NCBI GenBank assembly: GCA_017934525.1
Contig: JAGBJJ010000009.1
Coordinates: 19,743-83,742, forward strand
Source of the DNA: Prevotella sp.
GTDB taxonomy: Bacteria > Bacteroidota > Bacteroidia > Bacteroidales > Bacteroidaceae
DNA length: 64,000 nt
Reading direction: 5' to 3'
In this document: one piece after another, positions 25,901 to 32,793 of the stretch
Position numbering within the stretch: the first letter of the stretch is position 1
Layout: the number at the start of each line of letters is the position of its first letter
Made by a program: the position numbers and the translations under genes
The notes under the pieces: generated by a model
What the model was told of the DNA's origin: nothing
Databases searched by the model: none
What the model saw: the letters and a program-made list of their open reading frames with translations, nothing else

Positions 25901-27576
25901 AAAACTATATTATCAACGGCGACAGCATATTGGGCGGAGGCACTATCACCAAAAATGGCGCCGCCACTACGACCATCAATACCGAGAACCGCACCGGCGA
26001 TACCTATCTGAACGGCGGTCGGCTGGTGGTGGGAACCCTGGCCAACGCCAACGGCCAGACCTACGGTGCGCTGGGTGGCGTCAGCAGTACCATCCGGCTG
26101 AATGGCGGCACGCTCAGCGCCAATGGCGTAATCATCACCGACCAGCCTTTCGTGGCCACTGGCACGAATACCATCGATGTGGCCAACGGCATGTCGCTGA
26201 CGTTGGGCAGCGGAATCGTGGGCAGCGGCGCGGGAGCGGAGATAGTGAAGACCGGTGTCGGCGCACTCTCGCTCGGCGTGGGCAACTCGTTTGACAGGCT
26301 TGTCATCAGACAAGGCAACGTGAATGCAGCCGAAAACAACAGTTCCATCGTGCAGCTGCCGGATACGGTGGAGTTTCAGGGCGGTACCCTCTACGACCCC
26401 GCCACCGAGAACTCTTACTCACTCAACACCACCAACTTCGTGGTGCCTGAGGGCCATACGGGCACGTTCTATGGCGACCCGCGCTGCAACTACACTGGCA
26501 CACTCACCGGCAAGGGCACCTTCAACGTCTACGGCACGTGGGTGCGCTGCTACTATCAGGGCGACTGGAGCCAGTTTGAGGGTACCATCGTGCCTGGCTT
26601 GCACGACCGCTCCACAAAGCACGGCTACGCCCCCTCGTTCGACTTCCAGAATGCCAAGGGCCTGCCCAAGGCCACGCTGAAGCTCAACGCCGGCGTGACG
26701 TTCAACAGCAGCCAGAACATTGAGGTGGGCAATGTCACCGGCACCGGCACCCTCGGCGGCACCGGCACCTACACCTTGGGCAGCAACGGCGGCGACATCA
26801 CTGCTACCTTCAGCTCCACGGCACCCATCGTGAAGCGCGGCGATGGCTACCTGCGCGTGACGGCCGCCGGCCGCTTCTCTGCCCCTGTCACCGTGCATGC
26901 GGGCGAACTGCAAATCAACGATGCCACGATGGCGTCGCCCTTCTTCGGCAGCAATGCCCTGCGCGTGCTCGGCACGGGCAGCGTCGTAGGACAGGGGCTG
27001 CTGGCTTCGCTGACCCTTGAGAGCGGCGCCATGCTGACACCCCGCATGTGGTACTCCGAGACGTCGCCGGCCACCATCAAGACCAATGCCGCAGCCAACA
27101 TTCAGGCGGGGGCTACGCTCCACATAATCATCAAGAGCGCCGACAGCTACTCTAAGTTTGAACCGCAGTTTCTCACCATGAACGGCACGCTGCGCGTAAC
27201 TCTGGCCGATGGCTATGTGCCCAAGGCGGGCGACGCGTTTACTCTCTGGACCGTAGGTCGCACCTTCGCGGGCCAGCCCTCCTATGACCTGCCTGCCCTG
27301 CCCGAGGGCCTCTACTGGGACACGCGCGAGCTGGCATCCCGTTTGGGCGTGCTGCGCATCACCGACGATGGCTCAATCGGCATCGACGGCCTTGCCGGCA
27401 GCAATTATGTGTTTTACGAGGTATATACGCCTGGCGGCACCCGTGTGGCTGCGTTCCGTGTGACTCGTTCTGAGGCACCACAGCGGCTTGTTTCACTGCC
27501 TTTGAGCGCGGGCACATATATAATAAAAATGAGATTCCGCAACCATATGGAGACAGAGAAAATGATAGTAAGGTAA
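22939..27576 (+). CDS. Giant secreted PL11 rhamnogalacturonan lyase fused to autotransporter-type beta-helix repeats
   Basis: This 1545-residue protein has a signal peptide (FVLLTMAGVMAVCAQAQ) and an N-terminal PL11 beta-propeller (about residues 20-650). The propeller shows repeated calcium sites: DVDGDGVCEFLVK, DWDEDGRAEVLM, DVDMDGRDEIVFGSM, DILGDWREELVLRSP. It should cleave the rhamnogalacturonan I backbone by beta-elimination. From about residue 750 the sequence changes to Gly/Thr/Asn-rich repeats (ITKNGAATTTINTENRTGDT, then YLNGGRLVVGTLANA, IRLNGGTLSANG), which resemble the PATR passenger repeats of autotransporters. The C-terminus (GTYIIKMRFRNHMETEKMIV) is like a type IX secretion sorting domain. 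PL11 enzymes are usually about 600-650 residues, so the extension is exceptional. Confidence 0.85.
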   Translation: MKKFVLLTMAGVMAVCAQAQRVTDRLDRGLVAVPAISGGGNLVTWRMFGEEYYDTQYNLYRDGMKIAGPLKKTNYQDTSGSSSATYQVESVVRGVPQEMSPSVKAWPQQYMEVKVQPVVNRAGQTMPDAVTNGAQNTVAGYTLNDVSLADVDGDGVCEFLVKRKNEQGNISLTSNTTDFNLYECYKTDGTRLWWIDLGPNMMAGPDEQWDMIGFDWDEDGRAEVLMRGADNMIIHTASGMTINIGDMSYDNGAGGTSRPEYTHTGAEYLLYLDGQTGMPYGFVPTEGASVQTFTPMPYPLPRYEQGESDYASVWGQADTGHRSSKHYFGAPYLDGRHASIFLGRGCYTRHKMCALDVDPDTHELTQRWRWNCYDSRSPWFGNGFHNFAIADVDMDGRDEIVFGSMVIDDTGYGLATTGLGHGDAQHCGDLDPYRWGLEQFTCQEGSEGNSYWSATTGNMYYRKSDGGDDGRALAGNFTNDVPGGQGRTVSSGIIGLSSDKVIYSNGDSYMAWGDLNNRIYWDGDLLDEILNSPGVQRSAKITKWGNGRLLFTNSSGQYTPVGILNNSTKNNPSAQGDILGDWREELVLRSPDNKSLFIITTNYPTDYGIYTLWHDHEYRNGMAWQSVGYNQPPHVSYFLGELEGITVAPPPLMLRGRTEVPGGSTIVTTDDHLLISGYQDLTFSVADGAAPYMLTVNTPAWVQGSGDRQATSSTPKSPERTIINYKHTLTGGAFSGSMRLVKQGEGALVLPNVSQTYTGPTDVWNGTLQFDGTMECSRVWLNRHTALESHGGHFMGGLQADYNAAIYPGGRDHVGNISVSQLDLRFGSRVVFDIDGCQTDQLHAEKLIVEVKNWDNGPKYKTPVFEFREARDLDEGIYVLGRIDTLVGSPSSILIEGLGNQRYYLDYADGQLRLVVENFRDNTTVVWNGSVDNNTWDLGESRNFLNDGQPDYAASGDDIIFDDQAQLTTVVVKGAVRPHSITFSNETKNYIINGDSILGGGTITKNGAATTTINTENRTGDTYLNGGRLVVGTLANANGQTYGALGGVSSTIRLNGGTLSANGVIITDQPFVATGTNTIDVANGMSLTLGSGIVGSGAGAEIVKTGVGALSLGVGNSFDRLVIRQGNVNAAENNSSIVQLPDTVEFQGGTLYDPATENSYSLNTTNFVVPEGHTGTFYGDPRCNYTGTLTGKGTFNVYGTWVRCYYQGDWSQFEGTIVPGLHDRSTKHGYAPSFDFQNAKGLPKATLKLNAGVTFNSSQNIEVGNVTGTGTLGGTGTYTLGSNGGDITATFSSTAPIVKRGDGYLRVTAAGRFSAPVTVHAGELQINDATMASPFFGSNALRVLGTGSVVGQGLLASLTLESGAMLTPRMWYSETSPATIKTNAAANIQAGATLHIIIKSADSYSKFEPQFLTMNGTLRVTLADGYVPKAGDAFTLWTVGRTFAGQPSYDLPALPEGLYWDTRELASRLGVLRITDDGSIGIDGLAGSNYVFYEVYTPGGTRVAAFRVTRSEAPQRLVSLPLSAGTYIIKMRFRNHMETEKMIVR

Positions 27577-27599
27577 AAAACATTGTTATTAGGAAGAGC

Positions 27600-27651
27600 C
27601 TGCCTGCCGCAGCCGTTGTCCCGTTGTCGGGGCGTGGCTTACGGCAGGCAG
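27600..27651. repeat. Long-armed hairpin downstream of the PL11 fusion gene
   Basis: The arms CTGCCTGCCG (27600-27609) and CGGCAGGCAG (27642-27651) enclose a second small stem (CCCG / CGGG). It starts 24 nt after the stop and has no T-run, so its terminator role is uncertain. Confidence 0.55.
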
Positions 27652-27730
27652 TGCTGTGTGTGGAGGTGAGGAGAGAGGGGCCAGTTCTCAAAAAACAAAG
27701 ACGAATGCCAAAAAGTAGTGTTTCCTTTTC

Positions 27731-27761
27731 TTGCTGATTATCAATAAAATGACTATCTTTG
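27731..27761 (+). promoter_or_regulatory. Promoter for the secreted protein at 27835
   Basis: TTG (27731-27733), 20 nt, then TATCTTTG (27754-27761). The ATG is 73 nt downstream. Confidence 0.65.
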
Positions 27762-27834
27762 TCCCCGACTACTGATTGCTTTGCAAATAGAAAACTAAAC
27801 TTTATCTTAACTAACAACAAATTAATTTACCATT

Positions 27835-30720
27835 ATGAAGAAAAGACTACTTATGCAACTCTTTGCGTTGGCATGTGTGGCAGGTGCAGGCGCCGTCAAT
27901 GTGGGCGATTACATCTATACACCCATGGCAAAGTACAGAGTGACGGGTGCCAACGTGGTGACCAACGGTACGTTCAGTGAGGGTATCGGAGGCCTGGAAG
28001 GCTGGGTCAACGAAAACGGCGGCGACCTGAATGGCAATGTGTGGGGCGTGGTAACCAACCAGCTGCTCCCCGCAGGTGTGAGCGGTAATGCGTTGCAGAG
28101 CCTCACCGGTGCAGGCGAGCCCCCCTTGGCCGTTACCAATGTCTGGCCTGCGCCTAACGCCGGCCTCTTTACGGTGTCTTATTGGGTGAAAGGCGTCGAC
28201 AACGGCGTGACCAGCATATCGGCCACTACTGTCGACGGCAAGACCACCTACGGCACCAACTACATCAACTTCTTCGTCAACAGAGACGCTACCAACACCA
28301 TCGTGCGTGGCGTGTCGGATGTGGAGAGCTTCACCAACGAGTGGAAGCAGATTGTTGACACCGTAGAGCTGCACACCGGCGACTATCTGGTGTTTAATGC
28401 TGCCAATCTGGCTACGGGCATGCTGCTTACGGGCTTCGAGCTTCACGAGGTGGTGCCCGTCTACGACACCCGCATCGGCCAGCGCTACGTCGATTATGTG
28501 GAGAGTGTGCTCGCCGAGCCCGACTTTGCCGAAGGGGCCGACGAGGTGAGGGCCATGCTCGAGGCCGTCAAGGGCGAGCTGGCCACTGCCGAGAGTGAAG
28601 AGGCCTTCAGCGCACTGCTCGATCAGTTCAAGGAGCAGTTCGACCTGTTTGTCGACTCGAAGGCTGCCAGTGCCGTCGGCATCTTCCTGACCGACTGGAC
28701 AACCTGGGCGAAGTACAACTGGAACAGCTTCAGCAACGCATGGCGCAACGAGTGGTACTTCATGGGCGCCCGCTGGGGCTTCTCGGCCAACGATGGGTCG
28801 CTGGAGCGCCCCGAGGGCGACGGCTATGTGGCGTCGGCCGGCATCCAGACGTCGTTCGACCTGTCGGGCAACGGCGTCATGGGCGAGAATGCCCTGCTGC
28901 CCCCGGGCCGCTATATGTTCCAAATCGAGGCACAGGCTGTGGCAGCTTCTGGCAAGGCACAGCCCTACGGCGCCAACCACAGCCTGGCCATCGTAGGTCC
29001 GCAGGTATTCGTGGGCACTGACACGCTGAAGCTGGAGAGCGACACCATCAGCGGCTACTACTGGAAGACTTACTACCACATTGCTGAGGTGGCCGAGGGC
29101 GACACCGTGCGCGCCGGATTTATATTCCCCACCTACACCGACAAGCGCGGCGGACGCTACAGCCTGCGCAACCCGCAGCTGCGCGCCATCGGCAAGACCG
29201 CCGAGGAGCTGCAGTATGTGAAAGACGTGAACAGCGTGATTGTACAGCAGGAGGCTCTCAAACTGCGCCTCGAACTGGCCCGTGAAGACTTGCTCAAGAC
29301 GAAGGCCGACGGCTATCCTTGGGGGCATGCTGACCTGCAGCAGGCCATCGATGACAACCAGGCTGCTTACGATGCCTCGCTGCTTATAGTCGATGCCGAC
29401 GGCCACGTGCTGGAGCCCAGCAAGGTGACCTCCGACTATGCCGACGAGCTACTTGAGAACGTGAGGGCCATGAACAGTGCCCGAAATGCCTATGAGGCAG
29501 TCAACAAGGTCTACCAGACCCTGCTGGAAAGTGTGGCGACCGCCAAGAACGTCATCGCTGCTCCGGAAAATGCCGGTGGCGACAAGGCTCCTTTCCAGGC
29601 TGTCATAGATGAGGCTGACGCCCTGCTGGCTGCTGTCACCGAGAATGAGCAGGTCGACGAATACAACGAGATGATCGGCCGTCTGCTGAAGGCCCAGCAG
29701 ACATTCAGCATGTCGTGTGCCACCTATGCCAACCCTGCGCTTATCAACATTGAGAACGGTGACTTCACGCAGTTTGCACTGAAGACCAAGGTGGGCGACG
29801 GTCTGCAGAAAGGCTGGTACTTCACCTATGGCAAGGATGCGCGCCCGAACAACGACGTGAAGATTGAGGAGCGTCAGAGCCCTGACGGCCCGCTCTATGC
29901 AGCCAACGTCTGGCGCGGCACTACCGTCGGCCCCGACTTCAAGGCCAACCAGCGCATCAGCATCACTGAGCCCGGCATCTATGAATACCGTGCCAAGGCC
30001 TTCGGCACAGACGACACGTGGAGTCAGTACATGGGTATAGCCACCATCATCTACGACGAGACTGGCGAGGTGCCTGTAGACACAACCTACTGTCCCAACA
30101 TCCGCCTGTTCTTCGGGCTCGACGGAGCTCCCGACTCGGTCGTCGTGTCGAAGAGCTACAACGTTGAAGGCATGGGCAACCGCTACTTCTGCACGTCCTA
30201 TGCCGTGTTCTTCGAGAAGACCGACAACGCCGAGACAACAGTGGAGTTCGGCTTCGAGGGTGCTGACAACAGTGCCACGGCCGGTGCCAATGCCTACGGC
30301 TTCGGCGACAGCAAGGTGTTCTATGTGCGCAACGTCAGCCAATACATTGCCGACGCCAAGGAGGCCATGAACGTCGAGATACAGAGGGCCTACGACGTCA
30401 TCGCTGTCAACGAGGGCAAAGAGGACGTGGCCTATCTGCTGACGAAGATGCGCCGCTACATCAGCGCGGCTGCCTCGGTCGACAGAGCGACAAATGCTGA
30501 GACGGCCAAGAACGTGCAGAACATCACGCTCTCGCTGCGCGAGCTGCAGTATCTCGTGGGCAACATCACGTCGGGCATAGAGCCCACGCTGACTGGCGAG
30601 CAGAGCGGACGTCGTGTGAAGGGCATCTACACCATCACGGGCGTGAAGCTGCAGGGCGACGCCAGCAGTCTGAAGCCCGGTCTATATATCATCGACGGCA
30701 AGAAACATCTGGTGAAGTAG
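27835..30720 (+). CDS. Large secreted protein, probably carbohydrate-binding, with C-terminal sorting-like tail
   Basis: This 961-residue protein has a signal peptide (LLMQLFALACVAGAGA). Two regions look like galactose-binding-type beta-sandwiches: one near the N-terminus (NVVTNGTFSEGIGGLEGWVN) and one around residues 640-820 (INIENGDFTQFALK, GDGLQKGWYFTYG). Between and after them are helical stretches (about 205-265, 450-630, 840-920), rich in Ala/Glu, resembling FIVAR-like helical bundles. The tail IYTITGVKLQGDASSLKPGL followed by YIIDGKKHLVK is the same type as in the M6 protease. I find no catalytic motif. Its position behind the PL11 fusion suggests a role in pectin binding, which is inference. 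Confidence 0.7.
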   Translation: MKKRLLMQLFALACVAGAGAVNVGDYIYTPMAKYRVTGANVVTNGTFSEGIGGLEGWVNENGGDLNGNVWGVVTNQLLPAGVSGNALQSLTGAGEPPLAVTNVWPAPNAGLFTVSYWVKGVDNGVTSISATTVDGKTTYGTNYINFFVNRDATNTIVRGVSDVESFTNEWKQIVDTVELHTGDYLVFNAANLATGMLLTGFELHEVVPVYDTRIGQRYVDYVESVLAEPDFAEGADEVRAMLEAVKGELATAESEEAFSALLDQFKEQFDLFVDSKAASAVGIFLTDWTTWAKYNWNSFSNAWRNEWYFMGARWGFSANDGSLERPEGDGYVASAGIQTSFDLSGNGVMGENALLPPGRYMFQIEAQAVAASGKAQPYGANHSLAIVGPQVFVGTDTLKLESDTISGYYWKTYYHIAEVAEGDTVRAGFIFPTYTDKRGGRYSLRNPQLRAIGKTAEELQYVKDVNSVIVQQEALKLRLELAREDLLKTKADGYPWGHADLQQAIDDNQAAYDASLLIVDADGHVLEPSKVTSDYADELLENVRAMNSARNAYEAVNKVYQTLLESVATAKNVIAAPENAGGDKAPFQAVIDEADALLAAVTENEQVDEYNEMIGRLLKAQQTFSMSCATYANPALINIENGDFTQFALKTKVGDGLQKGWYFTYGKDARPNNDVKIEERQSPDGPLYAANVWRGTTVGPDFKANQRISITEPGIYEYRAKAFGTDDTWSQYMGIATIIYDETGEVPVDTTYCPNIRLFFGLDGAPDSVVVSKSYNVEGMGNRYFCTSYAVFFEKTDNAETTVEFGFEGADNSATAGANAYGFGDSKVFYVRNVSQYIADAKEAMNVEIQRAYDVIAVNEGKEDVAYLLTKMRRYISAAASVDRATNAETAKNVQNITLSLRELQYLVGNITSGIEPTLTGEQSGRRVKGIYTITGVKLQGDASSLKPGLYIIDGKKHLVK

Positions 30721-30726
30721 TAGGGA

Positions 30727-30752
30727 GTGGGAGCCTGCACGCAGGCTCCCAC
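30727..30752 (+). terminator. Strong hairpin terminator after the secreted protein
   Basis: GTGGGAGCCTGC pairs perfectly with GCAGGCTCCCAC, about 11 effective base pairs with a tight loop, directly after the stop. The following T-run is weak (TTAATCTG). Confidence 0.75.
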
Positions 30753-30824
30753 TTAATCTGCTAATGACAGGACCATGAAAATCGTTTCGAGTTCGCTCGA
30801 TTTTGTAAAGTTTAACTAATAAAT

Positions 30825-31043
30825 ATGTTTTTAATGTAGTTTTTATTTTATGCGCAACATTCTTTTTTGGGTTGCTCAGAAGATGTGTTTCAAATAGAAG
30901 ATGCAAGTGCTGTAGATATTGAACCGGAAACGGATATTCTTGGTAGGTTTACATCAAAGAATAAATTTTCTTTAGGTAGGCAATCCTCAAAATCCAGATT
31001 TGACAAATTTTCAATTCGATACGTATTTTTACTCCAATATTAA
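30825..31043 (+). pseudogene. AT-rich remnant of a small lipoprotein gene, interrupted by an amber codon
   Basis: The 343 bp gap 30721-31063 contains, after the terminator, an open frame of 67 codons from 30840 to a TAA at 31041-31043. An ATG in the same frame is at 30825, but a TAG at 30837 separates them. The translation reads FLFYAQHSFLGC, then SEDVFQIEDASAVDIEPETD. This looks like the end of a lipoprotein signal with LGC lipobox followed by an acidic mature part. The segment is clearly more AT-rich than all neighbouring genes. I take it as a decayed or foreign gene fragment; it may instead be non-coding leader sequence of the serpin gene. Confidence 0.35.
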
Positions 31044-31063
31044 ACCTATAAATTATTAAAGTT

Positions 31064-32329
31064 ATGAAGAGTATTTATCAAAGCACAGTTTCTTTATTGT
31101 TGATGCTGATGTTTTCTGTGGCACTCTTCTCGTGTAGCGACAGCGACAGTAACAATGATGTGGCTGACGAAGCGGTGGTCAATATGCTTCCGGCCACTCA
31201 GCCAGTGGTTTTGAACAGCGAGCAGCGTGGTCTGGTGGCCAACTGCAATGCGTTCTCCTATCGTCTCTATCAGAGCATCGGCCAGCAGGAGGCCGGCAGC
31301 AACGTTTTTTCGCCTGCCAGTGTCACCTTCCTGCTTTCCATGCTGAGCAACGGGGCGCAGGGCGGAACAGAGCAGGAGATTATGCGCCTGTGGAACATCG
31401 ACGCCAAGGACAGAGAAGACATGACCGAACTTTGCAGCAAACTGATGGAGGAACTACCGCAGACCGACCCTTCGGTCACCTTGCAATTGGCCAACATTAG
31501 CGTGGCCAACAACACTGAGCTGAGCGAGGCTTACCGCTCGCTGCTGCGCGACGAGTATTCGGCAGAAGCCGTCACCCTTGACTTCACGCAGCCGTCGGCC
31601 ACCCAGTACGTCAACGATTGGTGCAGCGAGCATACTGACGGCATGATTCCCGAAATAGTAGACCGGCTTGATGCGTCTTTGAAGTTTGTGATGATGAATG
31701 CCGTCTTCTTCAAGGCCACGTGGGCAAAGAAATTCGACCCCAAGGACACGCGCAAGGGTACCTTCACCACCATCGGAGGCTCGCCGGCAGAGGTGCCTTT
31801 CATGCACCAGAAGATAGCGGCTCTTTACTCTGAGAACGACACTTACTCCACCGTGACCCTGCCCTACGGCAGTGGCGACCGCTGGTGCATGACCATTCTG
31901 CTGCCCAACGAGGGGAGCACCGTGGCCGACGTGGTCAGCATGCTGGACCATCAGCCTTGGCAGCAGAGCGACAGCAGGGCACACGAGATTGAAGTCAGTC
32001 TGCCACGCTTTAAAACCTGCAGCGAGTTTGTGCTGAACGATGCTCTCTCAGAGCTTGGTTGCCGCGCAATGTTTACGCCAGGTGAGGCCGACTTCTCGCT
32101 GATGACGAGCGCCGACGACCTGTTCGTGTCTCTCCTCAAGCAGAAGGCAGCCATAGAGGTGACCGAGGACGGAACCCAGGCTTCGGCCGTTACAGTGACC
32201 GAAATGAACAGTTACGCCGACTTCAAGTTGCCTCAGGCTAAGTTCTATGCCGACCACTCCTTCGTCTACCTCATCCATGAGACCAGCAGCGGTTTAGTGC
32301 TCTTCATGGGTACATACGACGGCGACTGA
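31064..32329 (+). CDS. Serpin-family protease inhibitor, lipoprotein
   Basis: This 421-residue protein is probably surface- or periplasm-anchored through its lipobox (VALFSC, Cys about residue 24). The serpin fold is clear: NVFSPASVTFLLSMLSNGAQ, GTEQEIMRLW, LKFVMMNAVFFKATWAKKFD, VPFMHQK and the C-terminal DHSFVYLIHETSSGLVLFMG. The reactive-centre loop hinge is EVTEDGTQASAVTVTEM, close to the inhibitory consensus (EEGTEAAAAT), so it should be an active inhibitor. The following loop residues (NSYADFKLPQ) would set specificity. In gut bacteria such inhibitors may block host or competitor proteases. No convincing promoter is seen in the AT-rich gap before it. Confidence 0.93.
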   Translation: MKSIYQSTVSLLLMLMFSVALFSCSDSDSNNDVADEAVVNMLPATQPVVLNSEQRGLVANCNAFSYRLYQSIGQQEAGSNVFSPASVTFLLSMLSNGAQGGTEQEIMRLWNIDAKDREDMTELCSKLMEELPQTDPSVTLQLANISVANNTELSEAYRSLLRDEYSAEAVTLDFTQPSATQYVNDWCSEHTDGMIPEIVDRLDASLKFVMMNAVFFKATWAKKFDPKDTRKGTFTTIGGSPAEVPFMHQKIAALYSENDTYSTVTLPYGSGDRWCMTILLPNEGSTVADVVSMLDHQPWQQSDSRAHEIEVSLPRFKTCSEFVLNDALSELGCRAMFTPGEADFSLMTSADDLFVSLLKQKAAIEVTEDGTQASAVTVTEMNSYADFKLPQAKFYADHSFVYLIHETSSGLVLFMGTYDGD

Positions 32330-32345
32330 TTCTGAACTCAACAGT

Positions 32346-32412
32346 TTCGCGGGTTAAACAGATTTGCAGCATACTGGCAATCAGCATGTGGGGAATCCGT
32401 TTAACCCGCGAA
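32346..32412. repeat. 19-bp inverted repeat with one mismatch downstream of the serpin gene
   Basis: The arms 32346-32364 and 32394-32412 share TTCGCGGGTTAAAC plus GATT after one mismatch, with a 29 nt loop. It could be the serpin terminator but has no T-run. The gap 32330-32793 (464 bp) also holds the 21-bp palindrome cluster, several short GC-rich hairpins (32540-32660) and the promoter of the polysaccharide utilization locus. Confidence 0.7.
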
Positions 32413-32474
32413 TTTCGTTGCACCTTCTCCGCAGCACGTCCGCCGTTGTCGCGTTGTTGCTTTTGCTCTGAATG

Positions 32475-32534
32475 AAATTTTGGCCAAAATCCGTTCAATT
32501 TTGGCCAAAATTGATTGAATTCCGGCCAAAATTT
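32475..32534. repeat. Second cluster of three GGCC palindromes at 21-bp spacing
   Basis: Centres lie at 32482, 32503 and 32524. The sites read AATTTTGGCCAAAAT, the same again, and AATTCCGGCCAAAATTT. Number, spacing and the inverted third copy match the cluster at 10291-10347. Confidence 0.8.
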
Positions 32535-32687
32535 CAGTGCAGTCGCTCAGCCGTCGGGTGCGTTTCCCGGCACGGCGGCCGTGCCAGAGCGGCGGTTTCC
32601 CGAGGTTGCGCCCTTCACGCCCGTCGGGCGGGAACGCGGCGAAAACCAAAAAACGCGGTAGTTTGTCAATAATTGCAGAAGGATTTT

Positions 32688-32718
32688 TTTGTCATTTCGT
32701 TTTTTTTTAGTTATTTTG
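32688..32718 (+). promoter_or_regulatory. Probable promoter of the FAS1/SusCD locus
   Basis: TTTG (32688-32691), 19 nt, then TTATTTTG (32711-32718) followed by CACA, one base off the -7 consensus. The leader to the first ATG is about 70 nt and contains an ACTAAGACA motif at 32745. Confidence 0.55.
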
Positions 32719-32793
32719 CACATTGAAACTCAAACTACCGACTTACTAAGACATAAAACAAAAAAATATTAAAACTAGCAAATAGCATTTCTT

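Noticed and set aside
27847-29406. 519-codon minus-strand frame
   Set aside because: It is antisense to the well-supported secreted protein at 27835 and has no recognisable motif; long antisense frames are expected in GC-rich genes.
32346-32412. Inverted repeat as insertion-sequence ends
   Set aside because: Only 29 bp lie between the arms and no transposase or target duplication is visible nearby.
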